Positions 54,307 to 63,830 are shown, numbered from the stretch's first letter. The stretch is 64,000 nt of DNA from G963663315 sp963668255 (GCA_965116595.1 OZ220708.1:1860001-1924000), one strand, 5' to 3'. Program-made: numbers and translations. Notes: a model not told the origin generated them from the letters alone.

Positions 54307-56364
54307 ATGACTGGTGCAGACATTATTGCTGTAATCATCCTGATTGGACTTTCGATTGCAATCGCAGTTTATTTACTACACTGGTTGTACCGCAGGTCTT
54401 CGAAAGAGGTTTCGTTTGTGCGTAGCGGTCTCGGCGGTGAAAAGGTGGTGATCAGCGGCGGGGCGTTTGTGTTACCCATTATTCATAATGTGACCACGGT
54501 CGGCATGCGTACATTGCGCATCGAAGTACGGCGCGGCGGTGACAAGTCACTGATTACCAAAAACCGGATGCGGGTCGAATTGGTGGCGGAATTTTATGTG
54601 CGTGTACGGCCTGACCGGGAAGCGGTATCCACCGCGGCACGCTCTCTTGGTAAACGCACCCTGGAACCGGAGGGGTTGCGTGAACTGGTGGAAGGTCGGT
54701 TTGTTGATGCCCTGGGTATCGTTGCCGCACAGATGAGCATGGACGAGATGCAGGAACACCGCGGTGACTATGTCAAGTCCGTGAAGGGGTTGGTGGAAGA
54801 CTCGCTCGGTCAGACCGGTCTTGAGCTTGAAGCGGTTTCCTTGACCGGACTGGATCAAGCGGCGTTGGAAGCGTTCAATCCATCGAATGCATTTGACGCC
54901 GAAGGTCTGACACAGTTGACCGAACAGATCGAACTTCGCAAGAAAAAGCGTAACGATATTGAGCAGGATACCCGGATTCAGATCCGTAACAAGAATCTGG
55001 AAGCCGAAATACGGGCGCTGGACATTGAGAAGGAGGGCGAATTCTCGCGTCTCGCACAGCAAAGGGAGATCGAAAAACAACGCGCCAGTGAACGTACAGA
55101 CATAGCGGTGGAACGCGCCAACCAGGAACGCGAAGCGGAAGAGGCGCGAATCAAGGCCGACGAGGAAATCGAGAAAGCGCGTATTTCCCATGAGCAGGCC
55201 ATTGAGGTTGAACGCTCACTACGGGAACACCGGCTGACGGTTGAGGTCGAGGAACGGCGCAATTCGCGTAACCAGGTCGAAAAGGACACTGAGATCGAAA
55301 TTTTGCAGAAAAATCTGGAAGCCGAAATCAAAGCTCTGGAGATCGAGAAGGAGAATGAATATGTTCGCCTGCAGCAACAGGAAGAAATTGCGATACGCAG
55401 GGCCCGGCAAAAGGCCGATGTCGTAAAGGAGGAGGCGCAGCGTTTCCGGGAGTCCGAGCAGGCCCAGATCAAGGCCCAGGAAGAAGTCAGGAAGTTGCAA
55501 ATCCAGCAACAGCGAAATCTTGATGCGGCACGTATCGAAAGCGAGGAAACAACCCGGGTGCGGGATATAGAGAAAGCCAGGAAACTGAAACTGGAAGAAC
55601 AGGAACGCGATCTGGCGGTTATCAGAAAATCACTGGAAGTGCTGAAAGCCAATGCAGAGGAAGAGACGGTTCGCGCCGAAGTGGTCAATGCCGAGGAGAA
55701 AGTCGCTTCGGTGCGTGAACTCGAGATCGCAGAGCGCGGCAAGCAGGTTGAATTAATCAATGCCGCACGACAGGTAGAGCGTGAAGCCATTCAATTGACT
55801 ACCCTTGCGAAGGCGGAAAAAGATGCCTCTGCAGACCGCGAGCAGGCAGAGAAGTTTACTTCACTGGCAGCCAGACTGCGTTATGAAGTCGATGCCGCCG
55901 GCAAGCAATTGCTTAATGAGGCAGAAAATATGCGTAGCGATGCCAGTCGCCGCAGCGCCCTGCGCATGAAACTGGCGGGCAACCTTGAATCAATCATCCG
56001 CGAAGCGGTCAAGCCGATGCAGAACATCGACATGATCAAGATTCTGGAAGTCAACGGATTGCCGGGATTCAGTGATGGTCATCCCCAGGGAACCGGTTCA
56101 AATGGCGGCGGCGGTTCCGAACCGAGGGAGGGTGATGGCACAGGCACCCCCGGCGGCAGCCTTGCTGATAACGTAGTCAATTCGGCGTTGCGTTATCGGG
56201 CGCAAATGCCGTTTGTCGATAACCTGCTGCAGGAAATCGGCATGTCACCCGGTGAGATCAGCAACATCAGTAATATTCTTGGCGGGTATAACAAGGAAAT
56301 CATTGAAGCAGAAAAGTCAGGCGGCGCCCCGGCAAGGCCCGGCGGTAAATCTGCCAAACGGTGA
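54307..56364 (+). CDS. flotillin-like SPFH protein
   Basis: A 685-residue flotillin/YqiK-type membrane scaffold. One N-terminal helix (about 5-27), an SPFH/band 7 domain (about 35-190), then a very long, charged Glu/Ala/Arg-rich coiled coil (about 200-570), and a Gly-rich linker (NGGGGSEPREG) before the tail. The coiled coil contains a direct repeat: residues 215-260 (KNLEAEIRALDIEKE) recur at 321-366 (KNLEAEIKALEIEKE). It starts 54 bases after the rhodopsin and probably shares its transcript. Family members organise membrane microdomains. No NfeD partner gene is present. Confidence 0.88.
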   Translation: MTGADIIAVIILIGLSIAIAVYLLHWLYRRSSKEVSFVRSGLGGEKVVISGGAFVLPIIHNVTTVGMRTLRIEVRRGGDKSLITKNRMRVELVAEFYVRVRPDREAVSTAARSLGKRTLEPEGLRELVEGRFVDALGIVAAQMSMDEMQEHRGDYVKSVKGLVEDSLGQTGLELEAVSLTGLDQAALEAFNPSNAFDAEGLTQLTEQIELRKKKRNDIEQDTRIQIRNKNLEAEIRALDIEKEGEFSRLAQQREIEKQRASERTDIAVERANQEREAEEARIKADEEIEKARISHEQAIEVERSLREHRLTVEVEERRNSRNQVEKDTEIEILQKNLEAEIKALEIEKENEYVRLQQQEEIAIRRARQKADVVKEEAQRFRESEQAQIKAQEEVRKLQIQQQRNLDAARIESEETTRVRDIEKARKLKLEEQERDLAVIRKSLEVLKANAEEETVRAEVVNAEEKVASVRELEIAERGKQVELINAARQVEREAIQLTTLAKAEKDASADREQAEKFTSLAARLRYEVDAAGKQLLNEAENMRSDASRRSALRMKLAGNLESIIREAVKPMQNIDMIKILEVNGLPGFSDGHPQGTGSNGGGGSEPREGDGTGTPGGSLADNVVNSALRYRAQMPFVDNLLQEIGMSPGEISNISNILGGYNKEIIEAEKSGGAPARPGGKSAKR

Positions 56365-56443
56365 TGGTCCGTGTCCGGCCGGAAACCCGTGAAACCGGTT
56401 CCTGCAGTTTATCGGTTGATTATGTAATTGAAGAGTACGGAAG

Positions 56444-56833
56444 ATGAAGCAAGACATTAAAACCTGGGCAGACAAATATGCCAGCCTGACAAACAGTGAT
56501 GAAACCATTGGCGCCATGGCCAGATATTACACCTGCTCGTTCATGTACGACATGACGGATTGCAAGGTGATTATCGAAATGCACGATGGCAAGGTGAAAA
56601 GCATGAATATCGATCCGGGACCATTGGACGCCTACGATTTTGCACTGCGCGCTTCAGCACAGACTTGGCGGGAGTTTTCCCGGCCCATGCCAAAACCGAT
56701 GTATCACGGTATCTGGTCGGCCAGCTTTCGGAAGGACCTGAAGATTGAGGGCAATCATCTGGCGCTGATGAAAAATCTCCGTAATTTCACGGTGCAATTT
56801 GAACTGTTACGCAAAAGCGGCGTACCCGTATGA
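56444..56833 (+). CDS. small SCP2-like hypothetical protein
   Basis: A 129-residue soluble protein. CKVIIEMHDGKVKSMNIDPG and the later GIWSASFRKDLKIEGNHLAL resemble the alternating strand and loop pattern of SCP2 sterol-carrier-fold proteins, but this is a weak resemblance. No signal peptide. It is 80 bases after the flotillin and 54 bases before the hydrolase gene, inside the same directional cluster. Confidence 0.55.
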   Translation: MKQDIKTWADKYASLTNSDETIGAMARYYTCSFMYDMTDCKVIIEMHDGKVKSMNIDPGPLDAYDFALRASAQTWREFSRPMPKPMYHGIWSASFRKDLKIEGNHLALMKNLRNFTVQFELLRKSGVPV

Positions 56834-56886
56834 TGCCATGGCTCTGTCAGACGGTAAATTAGAACAGCGTTTCCAGGAACAATAAA

Positions 56887-57741
56887 ATGGTAAAACACTC
56901 ACCGGTTACAGGTCGTTACGTAACCATCGATGTCGACGGCCAGGAGTACAAGGTTTTCTACTTGCATAATGGCAAGGGCCAACCGCTTATCTGTCAACAT
57001 ACTGCGGGCGCCCATAATCATCAGTGGCGTGGTTTACTGGAAGACGAAGAAATTACACGGCAATATAATGTGATTGCCTATGATTTGCCCCGGCACGGCA
57101 AATCCGACCCGCCTCACAACACTGAGTGGTGGAAACAGGAATATAAACTGACTGCTGAGCATTACTGTAATTTTATCGTCACCCTGTGTGACGCGCTGGA
57201 ATTGAAAAAGCCGATTTTCATGGGATCCTCGTTTGGCGGCAATGTCGCATTGCAGCTTGCCCTGCGGCGGCCAGACCGATTCAAGGCTGTGATCCCGGTA
57301 GAGGCTGCCGACTACGCCCCCGGGTTTTACCTGGACTGGTGGCGTCACCCGCACGCCAATGCGGCCCAGGTCTGTGGTAGTGGGGTCTGGGACCTGATGG
57401 CGCCCCAATCACCAGAAATGGATCGCTGGCTGACCTGGCATTATTACACCCAGGGCTCGGAAGCGTTCAAGGGGGACCTGTATTTTTACTCGGTGGACCA
57501 TGACCTGCGTGAAGAGTTGGGCAACATTCAGGGACGTAAATGCCCGGTCATCATGATGACCGGAACCTATGATTATCTGACGCCTCCCGAGGCCACTGAA
57601 AATACCGCGCGCCAGATAAAGGGCGGGGTCTACATTGAAATGGAAGACATCGGACATTTTCCGATGAGTGAAAACTATGATGTGTTCCGGGTATACCTCA
57701 AAGAGGCGCTGCGTATCATTCGTGAACGCACAGACAGATGA
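56887..57741 (+). CDS. alpha/beta hydrolase
   Basis: A 284-residue alpha/beta-hydrolase-fold enzyme of the cytoplasm. The nucleophile elbow is GSSFGG with Ser115; the catalytic Asp lies in MTGTYDYLTP (near 227) and the His in IEDIGHFPMSE (near 257). A His-rich oxyanion region QHTAGAHNHQW precedes. It is almost fused to the next gene (one base apart). In the amide-catabolism context it could hydrolyse an ester, amide or lactone; substrate unknown. Confidence 0.88.
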   Translation: MVKHSPVTGRYVTIDVDGQEYKVFYLHNGKGQPLICQHTAGAHNHQWRGLLEDEEITRQYNVIAYDLPRHGKSDPPHNTEWWKQEYKLTAEHYCNFIVTLCDALELKKPIFMGSSFGGNVALQLALRRPDRFKAVIPVEAADYAPGFYLDWWRHPHANAAQVCGSGVWDLMAPQSPEMDRWLTWHYYTQGSEAFKGDLYFYSVDHDLREELGNIQGRKCPVIMMTGTYDYLTPPEATENTARQIKGGVYIEMEDIGHFPMSENYDVFRVYLKEALRIIRERTDR

Positions 57742-57742
57742 C

Positions 57743-58507
57743 GTGTCGATAAAACTGTATGGCATGACGTGTGGCTGGCTGACCTCCGAGCTGAGTATGA
57801 TGCTCGCAGGCAAGGCGGGCAGGATTCGTTTTCCGGTACCGGCATATTTGATTGATCATCCGAGAGGTCAGGTGTTGTTCGATACCGGCCTGCATCCGCA
57901 GTGTCAGCATGACGCACCGGCAAGAATCGGTTCCCTGGCAGATTTGTTCAAGGTCGAATTTCGTCAGGGCGAGGATATAAAGTCCCGTCTCGAGCAACTC
58001 GATATCGATGCCAACAGAATCGAATATCTGGTCAACTCACATCTCCACTTCGATCACACCGGCGGTAATGAACTGGTCCCGAACGCGAAGGTCATCATTC
58101 AGCAACGTGAATGGGAAGCCGGGCACACTCCGGAATTCATCAAGGCCAATGGTTATTCCCCGACTGATTACAACCATGGACATCTGATTCAGACGGTTAA
58201 TGGGGAGCATGACCTGTTCGGTGACGGGCGGATCGTTACGGTACCGACTTTCGGCCATACTCCGGGTCATCAATCGCTCAAGATCCGGCTCGATTCCGGC
58301 ACTATCGTATTGACTGCCGATGCCTGTTATCTGAAGGAAACCCTGACCAATCTGCATTTGCCGCATCTGGTGCACAATCGCAGTCAGATGCTTGATTCGC
58401 TGCTGTTGCTGCGCAAACTGAAAAGAGCTGGCGCACGCATATTCTACGGTCATGATCCTGAGTTCTGGGCGCAGGTGCCCCAGGCTCCCAGGCAGATTGT
58501 CTGGTGA
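57743..58507 (+). CDS. metallo-beta-lactamase-fold hydrolase, AHL lactonase-like
   Basis: A 254-residue dinuclear-zinc hydrolase starting at GTG 57743, one base after the previous stop. Metal ligands are His100, His102, Asp104, His105 (SHLHFDHTGG), His176 in GHTPGHQS, Asp193 in TADACY and the His in FYGHDPEFW near 239. The opening KLYGMTCGWLTSELSMML and overall layout match the AiiA/AttM lactonase branch, which opens acyl-homoserine lactone or gamma-butyrolactone rings. Either role is possible; in a catabolic cluster a lactone intermediate is likelier than quorum quenching. Confidence 0.85.
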   Translation: MSIKLYGMTCGWLTSELSMMLAGKAGRIRFPVPAYLIDHPRGQVLFDTGLHPQCQHDAPARIGSLADLFKVEFRQGEDIKSRLEQLDIDANRIEYLVNSHLHFDHTGGNELVPNAKVIIQQREWEAGHTPEFIKANGYSPTDYNHGHLIQTVNGEHDLFGDGRIVTVPTFGHTPGHQSLKIRLDSGTIVLTADACYLKETLTNLHLPHLVHNRSQMLDSLLLLRKLKRAGARIFYGHDPEFWAQVPQAPRQIVW

Positions 58508-58571
58508 TCTGCCGGTGCGACGGTCATCGCTATAACCTGTGCAAAATGTGTAGTTTGTCTGCCGGACGACC

Positions 58572-60536
58572 ATGATGACCGATAATATGATCTGGTTGTT
58601 GATATTCCTGATGATCTATTGGGCATATTGTTTGTTCTGGGGCATTCGCGCGCTGCGCAGGGCACATACCGCCAGCGATTTTTTTCTTGCCGGGCGGCAA
58701 CTGTCGCCGTGGGTGTTTTCCCTTTCGATTACTGCCGTCACCCTGGCGGCGTGGACCTTCATGGGCTATCCCGCTCTGGTATTCCGTGACGGATTCCAGT
58801 TTGCCAATACCGCCTTTTACGGTATCGCCGCGGCGCTGGCAGGTACAGTGTTGCTGAAACGCCAGTGGATGTTGGGGCGTCGCTTTGGCTACATGACTTC
58901 CGGAGAGATGTTTTCGGATTATTTCGGCAGCCACGCGCTCAGAATCACCTCCGTAGGCATCGCGTTGTTATTCGGTGCGCCGTTTGTCGCGGTATTGTTT
59001 GGCGCGTCCGGTTTCCTGGTCAGTGAATTGACCGATGGTGTGATATCCCGCGATGTCGCGATGTGGGTATTGTCGGGCTTTGTGTTGCTCTATTCGGTAA
59101 CCGGGGGTATGCAGGCCATCGCGAAAATCGCAGTGGTGCAGTTTGTCCTGTTTGTTTTCGGGATCATTGTGCTTGGCGTATTCGCACTCAAGCTGGTCGG
59201 AGGATTCGATGCCCTCAACATCGGACTGGCCGATATCGCACAGAAAACCACGGGCCTCTGGGGAAGTACCAGTGGCTCAGGCGGGGGTGATTATCCTGGA
59301 TATTTCGCCATTCCCGGTGTCATCCAGTGGACCGCCGGACTCGGTATCGAAGCTCCTTCGGGAGGCCCCTGGACCGCGATTATGTGTATGACCTTCATGA
59401 TGTCGGTGATGGGGATTCACGCTTCCCCAGCGATTTCGATGTGGGGGTTTTCGAGCCGGTCGCCGCGCGGCTTCGCGATTCACCAGGTCTGGGGGGCCGC
59501 GTTTTGTGTCGGCTTCATCATGATCTCGTTCGCCACCCTGACCGGTGTCAGCGCGCGTCTGCTTGGCGCCGACGCTGAGGTCAATCAGGCCGGTATCGTG
59601 AGCGCGCAACTGCTGCCGGTTCTGACCGACCAAGATGGCAGCACCCTGGTACCCCATTTCATCAGGCTGCTCGGTGACGGCTGGCCCTGGTTGATCGGTG
59701 TGTTCGCAGTTTGCGCAATTGCCGCGTTACAGGCTACAGCCAGCGCTTTCATGTCTGCCACCGGCAGTATCCTGACCCGGGATATCTATCACCGCTATAT
59801 CCAGCCCGACGCCGACCATGATACACAAAAAAAGGTGGGGCGGTTGTGTATCGGCTTGGTGTTTCTTGCCGCGATGCTGCTTGCAACCTTCTCGATGGAC
59901 GCGACCCTGCTGCTGGGCGGTCTGGCGATATCCTTTGGATTTCAGCTATGGCCGTCACTACTTGCGGTCACCTGGTTCCCGTGGATTACCCGTCAGGCGG
60001 CCACGCTGGGTTTGTTTGCCGGGCTGGTTGCCGTCATCCTGACCGAGCCGATCGGGCAGAAGCTGGCAGCCGACTCGCTACCCTGGGGGCGGTGGCCCTG
60101 GACCATTCATTCTGCCGCGTGGGGTATGTTTTTCAATATTGTGATCTGTCTTACCATTTCAGTCATCGGGCGCAACGATGCTGATCGGCCGCGACGCGAC
60201 GGCTTCCACCATTTCCTGAAACTCTACAGCCCACTGATGGTACGCAGGCGCTGGACAAAACCGGTCGCCGGAGTGATCGTACTGGTCTGGATATTTTTTG
60301 CAATCGGTCCCGGCGCGGTGATCGGCAACCGTCTTTTCGGAGAACCCGACGCCGGTTACGCAGCGTGGAATTTTGCGATGCCGTCAATCTGGGCATGGCA
60401 GATAATCTGGTGGGCTCTCGGGGTAGGCATGATCTGGTACCTGGCTTATAAGGTGGAGATGTCCACGGTCCCGGAAAGAGAAATTGAACGGGTCTCATCG
60501 ATGCATGAGTTCCACACAAACAGAATTGATTTTTAG
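58572..60536 (+). CDS. sodium:solute symporter (SSS family)
   Basis: A 654-residue inner-membrane symporter with about 13 helices. The N-terminal ASDFFLAGRQLSPWVFSLSI and TGGMQAIAKIAVVQF region are SSS-family hallmarks (PutP/PanF/DhlC fold). It is somewhat longer than PutP (about 500 residues) because of the C-terminal extra helices. It is placed directly before the dimethylformamidase-like genes, so it is the natural candidate to import their substrate using the sodium gradient. Confidence 0.9.
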   Translation: MMTDNMIWLLIFLMIYWAYCLFWGIRALRRAHTASDFFLAGRQLSPWVFSLSITAVTLAAWTFMGYPALVFRDGFQFANTAFYGIAAALAGTVLLKRQWMLGRRFGYMTSGEMFSDYFGSHALRITSVGIALLFGAPFVAVLFGASGFLVSELTDGVISRDVAMWVLSGFVLLYSVTGGMQAIAKIAVVQFVLFVFGIIVLGVFALKLVGGFDALNIGLADIAQKTTGLWGSTSGSGGGDYPGYFAIPGVIQWTAGLGIEAPSGGPWTAIMCMTFMMSVMGIHASPAISMWGFSSRSPRGFAIHQVWGAAFCVGFIMISFATLTGVSARLLGADAEVNQAGIVSAQLLPVLTDQDGSTLVPHFIRLLGDGWPWLIGVFAVCAIAALQATASAFMSATGSILTRDIYHRYIQPDADHDTQKKVGRLCIGLVFLAAMLLATFSMDATLLLGGLAISFGFQLWPSLLAVTWFPWITRQAATLGLFAGLVAVILTEPIGQKLAADSLPWGRWPWTIHSAAWGMFFNIVICLTISVIGRNDADRPRRDGFHHFLKLYSPLMVRRRWTKPVAGVIVLVWIFFAIGPGAVIGNRLFGEPDAGYAAWNFAMPSIWAWQIIWWALGVGMIWYLAYKVEMSTVPEREIERVSSMHEFHTNRIDF

Positions 60537-60559
60537 ATTTTCAAGGTTGAGGAAAAGCC

Positions 60560-62917
60560 ATGTTACGAATTACAGGGTATAGCGATAAATATTCTGTGTG
60601 TCCCGGAGACAACATCAGGTTCCATGTGAATTCAGAGAACAACGAGTCCTACGACGCGCATATTGTCCGCCTGATCCACGGTGACACCAACCCTGACGGT
60701 CCGGGTTACAAGGAAGAAGAGATATCAGCGCCTTGCAACAGAACCTGGCCGGGACGCAACCAGCGGATTCATGGCGGCTCCTATGTGATTATTCCCCAGG
60801 ACGAGCGGATGAATCTCCATAGTTTTACCTTGCAGGCATATATTTTCCCGACTACGCCTGACAAGGGAAGACAGGGTATTATCACCAAATGGGTTGAGTC
60901 GACCCAATGCGGGTATGGATTGTTCATCGACGACCAAGGCTGTTTGTCGGTGGAAATTGGTGACGGCAAGGGGCAGGTGATGCGCCTGTCGAGTGACAAG
61001 AAACTGATTCTGAAGGTCTGGTATCTGGCGGCGGTGACTTTCGATGCGAAAAGCGGCCGGGTCACGTTGTATCAGGAACCGGTAGTGACCCGTACAAACG
61101 GTGGTCTCGGTATGTCATTGCTGCATCCTGCCGAAGAAACTACGGCAAGGGTAGAGGCAACCAACAGCTTAATTGCCGGGGCTAATGATGCCCCACTGTT
61201 GATGGCAGCGTCGACGTTGCGGGAAAGAAGCGGCCGGACGATTTTTGGCGCTCATTACCGCGAAGCGCGGGAACCGGTGGAATTGCCGGAGCAAACTCAT
61301 GTCTATAATGGCAAGATCGACCGTCCCAGGGTTTGTCATGAAGCGTTATCGAAATCCGAAATCGAAGCGCTGGCGGCGGGGTTCCAGGCCTGTTCCGGGG
61401 AGCTGCGCACCAGGGTTGCGGGCGCCTGGGATTTTCATGCCAATATCACGACCCATATCGCATCGACTTATATCGTCGACACGTCGGCGAGTGCGATGAA
61501 TGGTCATGCAATCAATCTGCCTGCCAGGGGAATGACCGGATTCAACTGGTCCGGCGATGAGATCGTTTATCACCACAAGCCGGAAGAATACGGAGCCATT
61601 CATTTCCACGACGATGATATCGATGATGCCCGCTGGGATGTGGATTTTGATTTCACGATACCGGAAGGATTAGGCAGCGGCGTATACGCTGCCCGTATGC
61701 GTATCGGCGGAGATGATTCCCCCGACACGGAAGATTTTATCCCGTTTGTGGTGCGTCCACCCAGAGGCGTCGCAACCGCTAAGATTGCGCTGATCCTGCC
61801 GACCAACAGCTATATGGCGTATTCCAACGATAATCTCGGCACCAACTCGGTGGTAGCGCAACTGCTGGCGGGCAAGGTTCCGGTGATGTCGGCCTCGGAT
61901 CTTTATCTCAACGAGCACAGGGAATACGGTCTGTCAACCTATTCGCTGCATTCCGACGGCAGCGGTGTGTGTTATTCGTCGCGCCTGCGTCCGATATTGA
62001 ATATGCGGCCAAAATACCGTCACTGGCTGTCGCCATCGTTGTGGCAGCTTAACGCCGACCTGCATCTGGTCGATTGGCTGGAAGAAAAGAATTTTGAATA
62101 CGACGTGCATACCGACGAAGACCTGCATCGTGAGGGGGTCGGTTTGCTCAATCGGTACCGGACCGTACTGACCGGTAGCCATCCTGAATATACTTCAGAA
62201 AAAATGCACGAAGCCTATGATTCCTACCAGCTCCAGGGCGGGCGTTGGATTTATCTGGGCGCCGATGGATTTTACTGGATCAGTGAATACCATCCGGACA
62301 ATGAAAATATCATTGAAGTCCGCAAGGGTGAGGCGGGCACCCGCGCATGGACCGCCAACCCCGGAGAATACAACAATGCCTTCGATGGTAAGTTCGGCGG
62401 AATGTGGCGCGCCCGCGGACGTATACCCAGTAAGCTCTGTGGCCTGACGTTTACAGCCTATGGTTTCGATGTATCTTCATATTACCGGCGTGAAGAAGAC
62501 AGTAAACGACCGGAGTGCGCCTGGATTTTCGAGGGGGTCGGCGAAGATGAAGTCATCGGTGATTTTGGTCTGGTCGGCGGCGGCGCCGCAGGTCTCGAAC
62601 TCGACCGTTATGATCTCGCGTTCGGCACACCGCATAATGCCTACCTTCTGGCCCGTTCCGAAGGCCATACCAACCTGATGCTGCAGGTCAACGAAGAGAT
62701 CCATTTCGCGGTTCGTGGTTATTATGGGGGCGGGACTGAAAACCCACAGGTCAGGGCCGACATGATTTACTATAAAACCCCGAATGACGGAGCGTTGTTC
62801 GCGCCGGGTTCGCTTTCCTGGTGCGGCAGTCTTTCACATAACAACTATAATAACAATGTGTCGCGTATTCTTGAGAATGCCATCAGAGGGTTTCTTAAAG
62901 ACGGCCCGCTGCCCTGA
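60560..62917 (+). CDS. N,N-dimethylformamidase-type large (beta) subunit
   Basis: A 785-residue protein of the dimethylformamidase beta-subunit family, amidohydrolases with a mononuclear iron held by two Tyr and one Glu. The N-terminal part contains a concanavalin/LamG-like sandwich (about 85-270), then the catalytic domain. Candidate iron ligands are Tyr421 (NSYMAYSND), Tyr461 (LSTYSLHSD) and Glu543 (GSHPEYTSE), whose spacing fits the Paracoccus enzyme as I recall it. No signal peptide, so cytoplasmic. The true substrate may be another formamide or small amide rather than DMF. Confidence 0.87.
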   Translation: MLRITGYSDKYSVCPGDNIRFHVNSENNESYDAHIVRLIHGDTNPDGPGYKEEEISAPCNRTWPGRNQRIHGGSYVIIPQDERMNLHSFTLQAYIFPTTPDKGRQGIITKWVESTQCGYGLFIDDQGCLSVEIGDGKGQVMRLSSDKKLILKVWYLAAVTFDAKSGRVTLYQEPVVTRTNGGLGMSLLHPAEETTARVEATNSLIAGANDAPLLMAASTLRERSGRTIFGAHYREAREPVELPEQTHVYNGKIDRPRVCHEALSKSEIEALAAGFQACSGELRTRVAGAWDFHANITTHIASTYIVDTSASAMNGHAINLPARGMTGFNWSGDEIVYHHKPEEYGAIHFHDDDIDDARWDVDFDFTIPEGLGSGVYAARMRIGGDDSPDTEDFIPFVVRPPRGVATAKIALILPTNSYMAYSNDNLGTNSVVAQLLAGKVPVMSASDLYLNEHREYGLSTYSLHSDGSGVCYSSRLRPILNMRPKYRHWLSPSLWQLNADLHLVDWLEEKNFEYDVHTDEDLHREGVGLLNRYRTVLTGSHPEYTSEKMHEAYDSYQLQGGRWIYLGADGFYWISEYHPDNENIIEVRKGEAGTRAWTANPGEYNNAFDGKFGGMWRARGRIPSKLCGLTFTAYGFDVSSYYRREEDSKRPECAWIFEGVGEDEVIGDFGLVGGGAAGLELDRYDLAFGTPHNAYLLARSEGHTNLMLQVNEEIHFAVRGYYGGGTENPQVRADMIYYKTPNDGALFAPGSLSWCGSLSHNNYNNNVSRILENAIRGFLKDGPLP

Positions 62918-62965
62918 ACGGTTCTTTGGCCAGACCATGACAATTAACAGGACACTTCGGAAATT

Positions 62966-63346
62966 ATGAATACGAATACGCCAGGAGAACCAGGCATGCA
63001 GATGATGGAACCGCCTGCCGGCAAGGAAGTCATGGGTGCTGCATTGACTCCGCTAAATGACTTGGAGACAGCCGCATTGGGTGAGTTGGATGTAGACAAA
63101 CTCAATCAGTTGGCGGAATGCCTGTTTGTCCTGAACAACCGGCGTTACGGTCCGATTCCGGGAGCCTATATGGTGGTTTGCACCAAACCGGATGAGGAGT
63201 GGTGCGTGGGGCAGCTTAATGCAGACCGGCTGAAGCCGATTATCCTGTTCGAGGACAAGGTCTTTTCGTCACCCGGGCAGGCACGGCAAGAGGCGCTGCG
63301 CATCAAGGAAGCCCGGGGCGAACCGGCGCCATGTCGATGCACTTGA
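62966..63346 (+). CDS. dimethylformamidase small-subunit-like protein, copy 1
   Basis: A 126-residue protein. The core PGAYMVVCTKPDEEWCVGQ, then EDKVFSSPGQARQEALRIKE, matches in order the core of the gene immediately downstream (GKYLTVCKRPHEDYRIGI; SFSSEEACEHAIFLKRI). It is therefore a paralogue of the amidase small subunit, more diverged and with a different N-terminus. It begins 48 bases after the large subunit. Confidence 0.65.
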   Translation: MNTNTPGEPGMQMMEPPAGKEVMGAALTPLNDLETAALGELDVDKLNQLAECLFVLNNRRYGPIPGAYMVVCTKPDEEWCVGQLNADRLKPIILFEDKVFSSPGQARQEALRIKEARGEPAPCRCT

Positions 63347-63398
63347 CCCGTCCTGTCCCGATTTTTAAAGATTGATTGGCAATTAATGAGGTGAAACA

Positions 63399-63806
63399 AT
63401 GCTAAACAAACCAACTGGTGTACAAACCGACCAGGGCCGCGCCAGTACCGACGATTTCATTACCCGCACTTATGTATTGCCCCTGCTGACCGATGAGGCG
63501 ACACGTAACAGGCTGATCGCAGAGCACAGGGCCAATCCTGTCGCCGGACCACCCCGGAACGGCCAGCCGCCGATAGAACACAGCGAGGACTTGAGAACTG
63601 TGCTCGATAAATTCCGTCGACAGCCAATGCAGGGGAAATATCTCACCGTATGCAAACGACCGCATGAAGACTATCGTATCGGCATCTGTTCCGGCGTTCG
63701 CGGCCAGCCGGTGAAGATACTCAAACCGTCATTTTCTTCCGAAGAAGCCTGCGAACACGCGATATTCCTGAAGCGCATTGCGGACCTACTGGCACAATAC
63801 AGTTGA
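63399..63806 (+). CDS. dimethylformamidase small (alpha) subunit-like protein, copy 2
   Basis: A 135-residue protein. An N-terminal helical part (TDEATRNRLIAEHRANP) is followed by QGKYLTVCKRPHEDYRIGI and SFSSEEACEHAIFLKRIADL, a pattern I recognise from the about 130-residue DMFase small subunit. That subunit packs on the large one and is needed for the active complex. AGGTGAAAC precedes the ATG. It is last in the directional cluster. Confidence 0.72.
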   Translation: MLNKPTGVQTDQGRASTDDFITRTYVLPLLTDEATRNRLIAEHRANPVAGPPRNGQPPIEHSEDLRTVLDKFRRQPMQGKYLTVCKRPHEDYRIGICSGVRGQPVKILKPSFSSEEACEHAIFLKRIADLLAQYS

Positions 63807-63830
63807 ATTGACGTTCATTTAACGGGTGGC

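Noticed and set aside
54978..55790. 270-codon Ser-rich minus-strand ORF antisense to the flotillin
   Set aside because: The Ser/Ala/Arg bias is the reverse complement of the Glu-rich coiled-coil codons.
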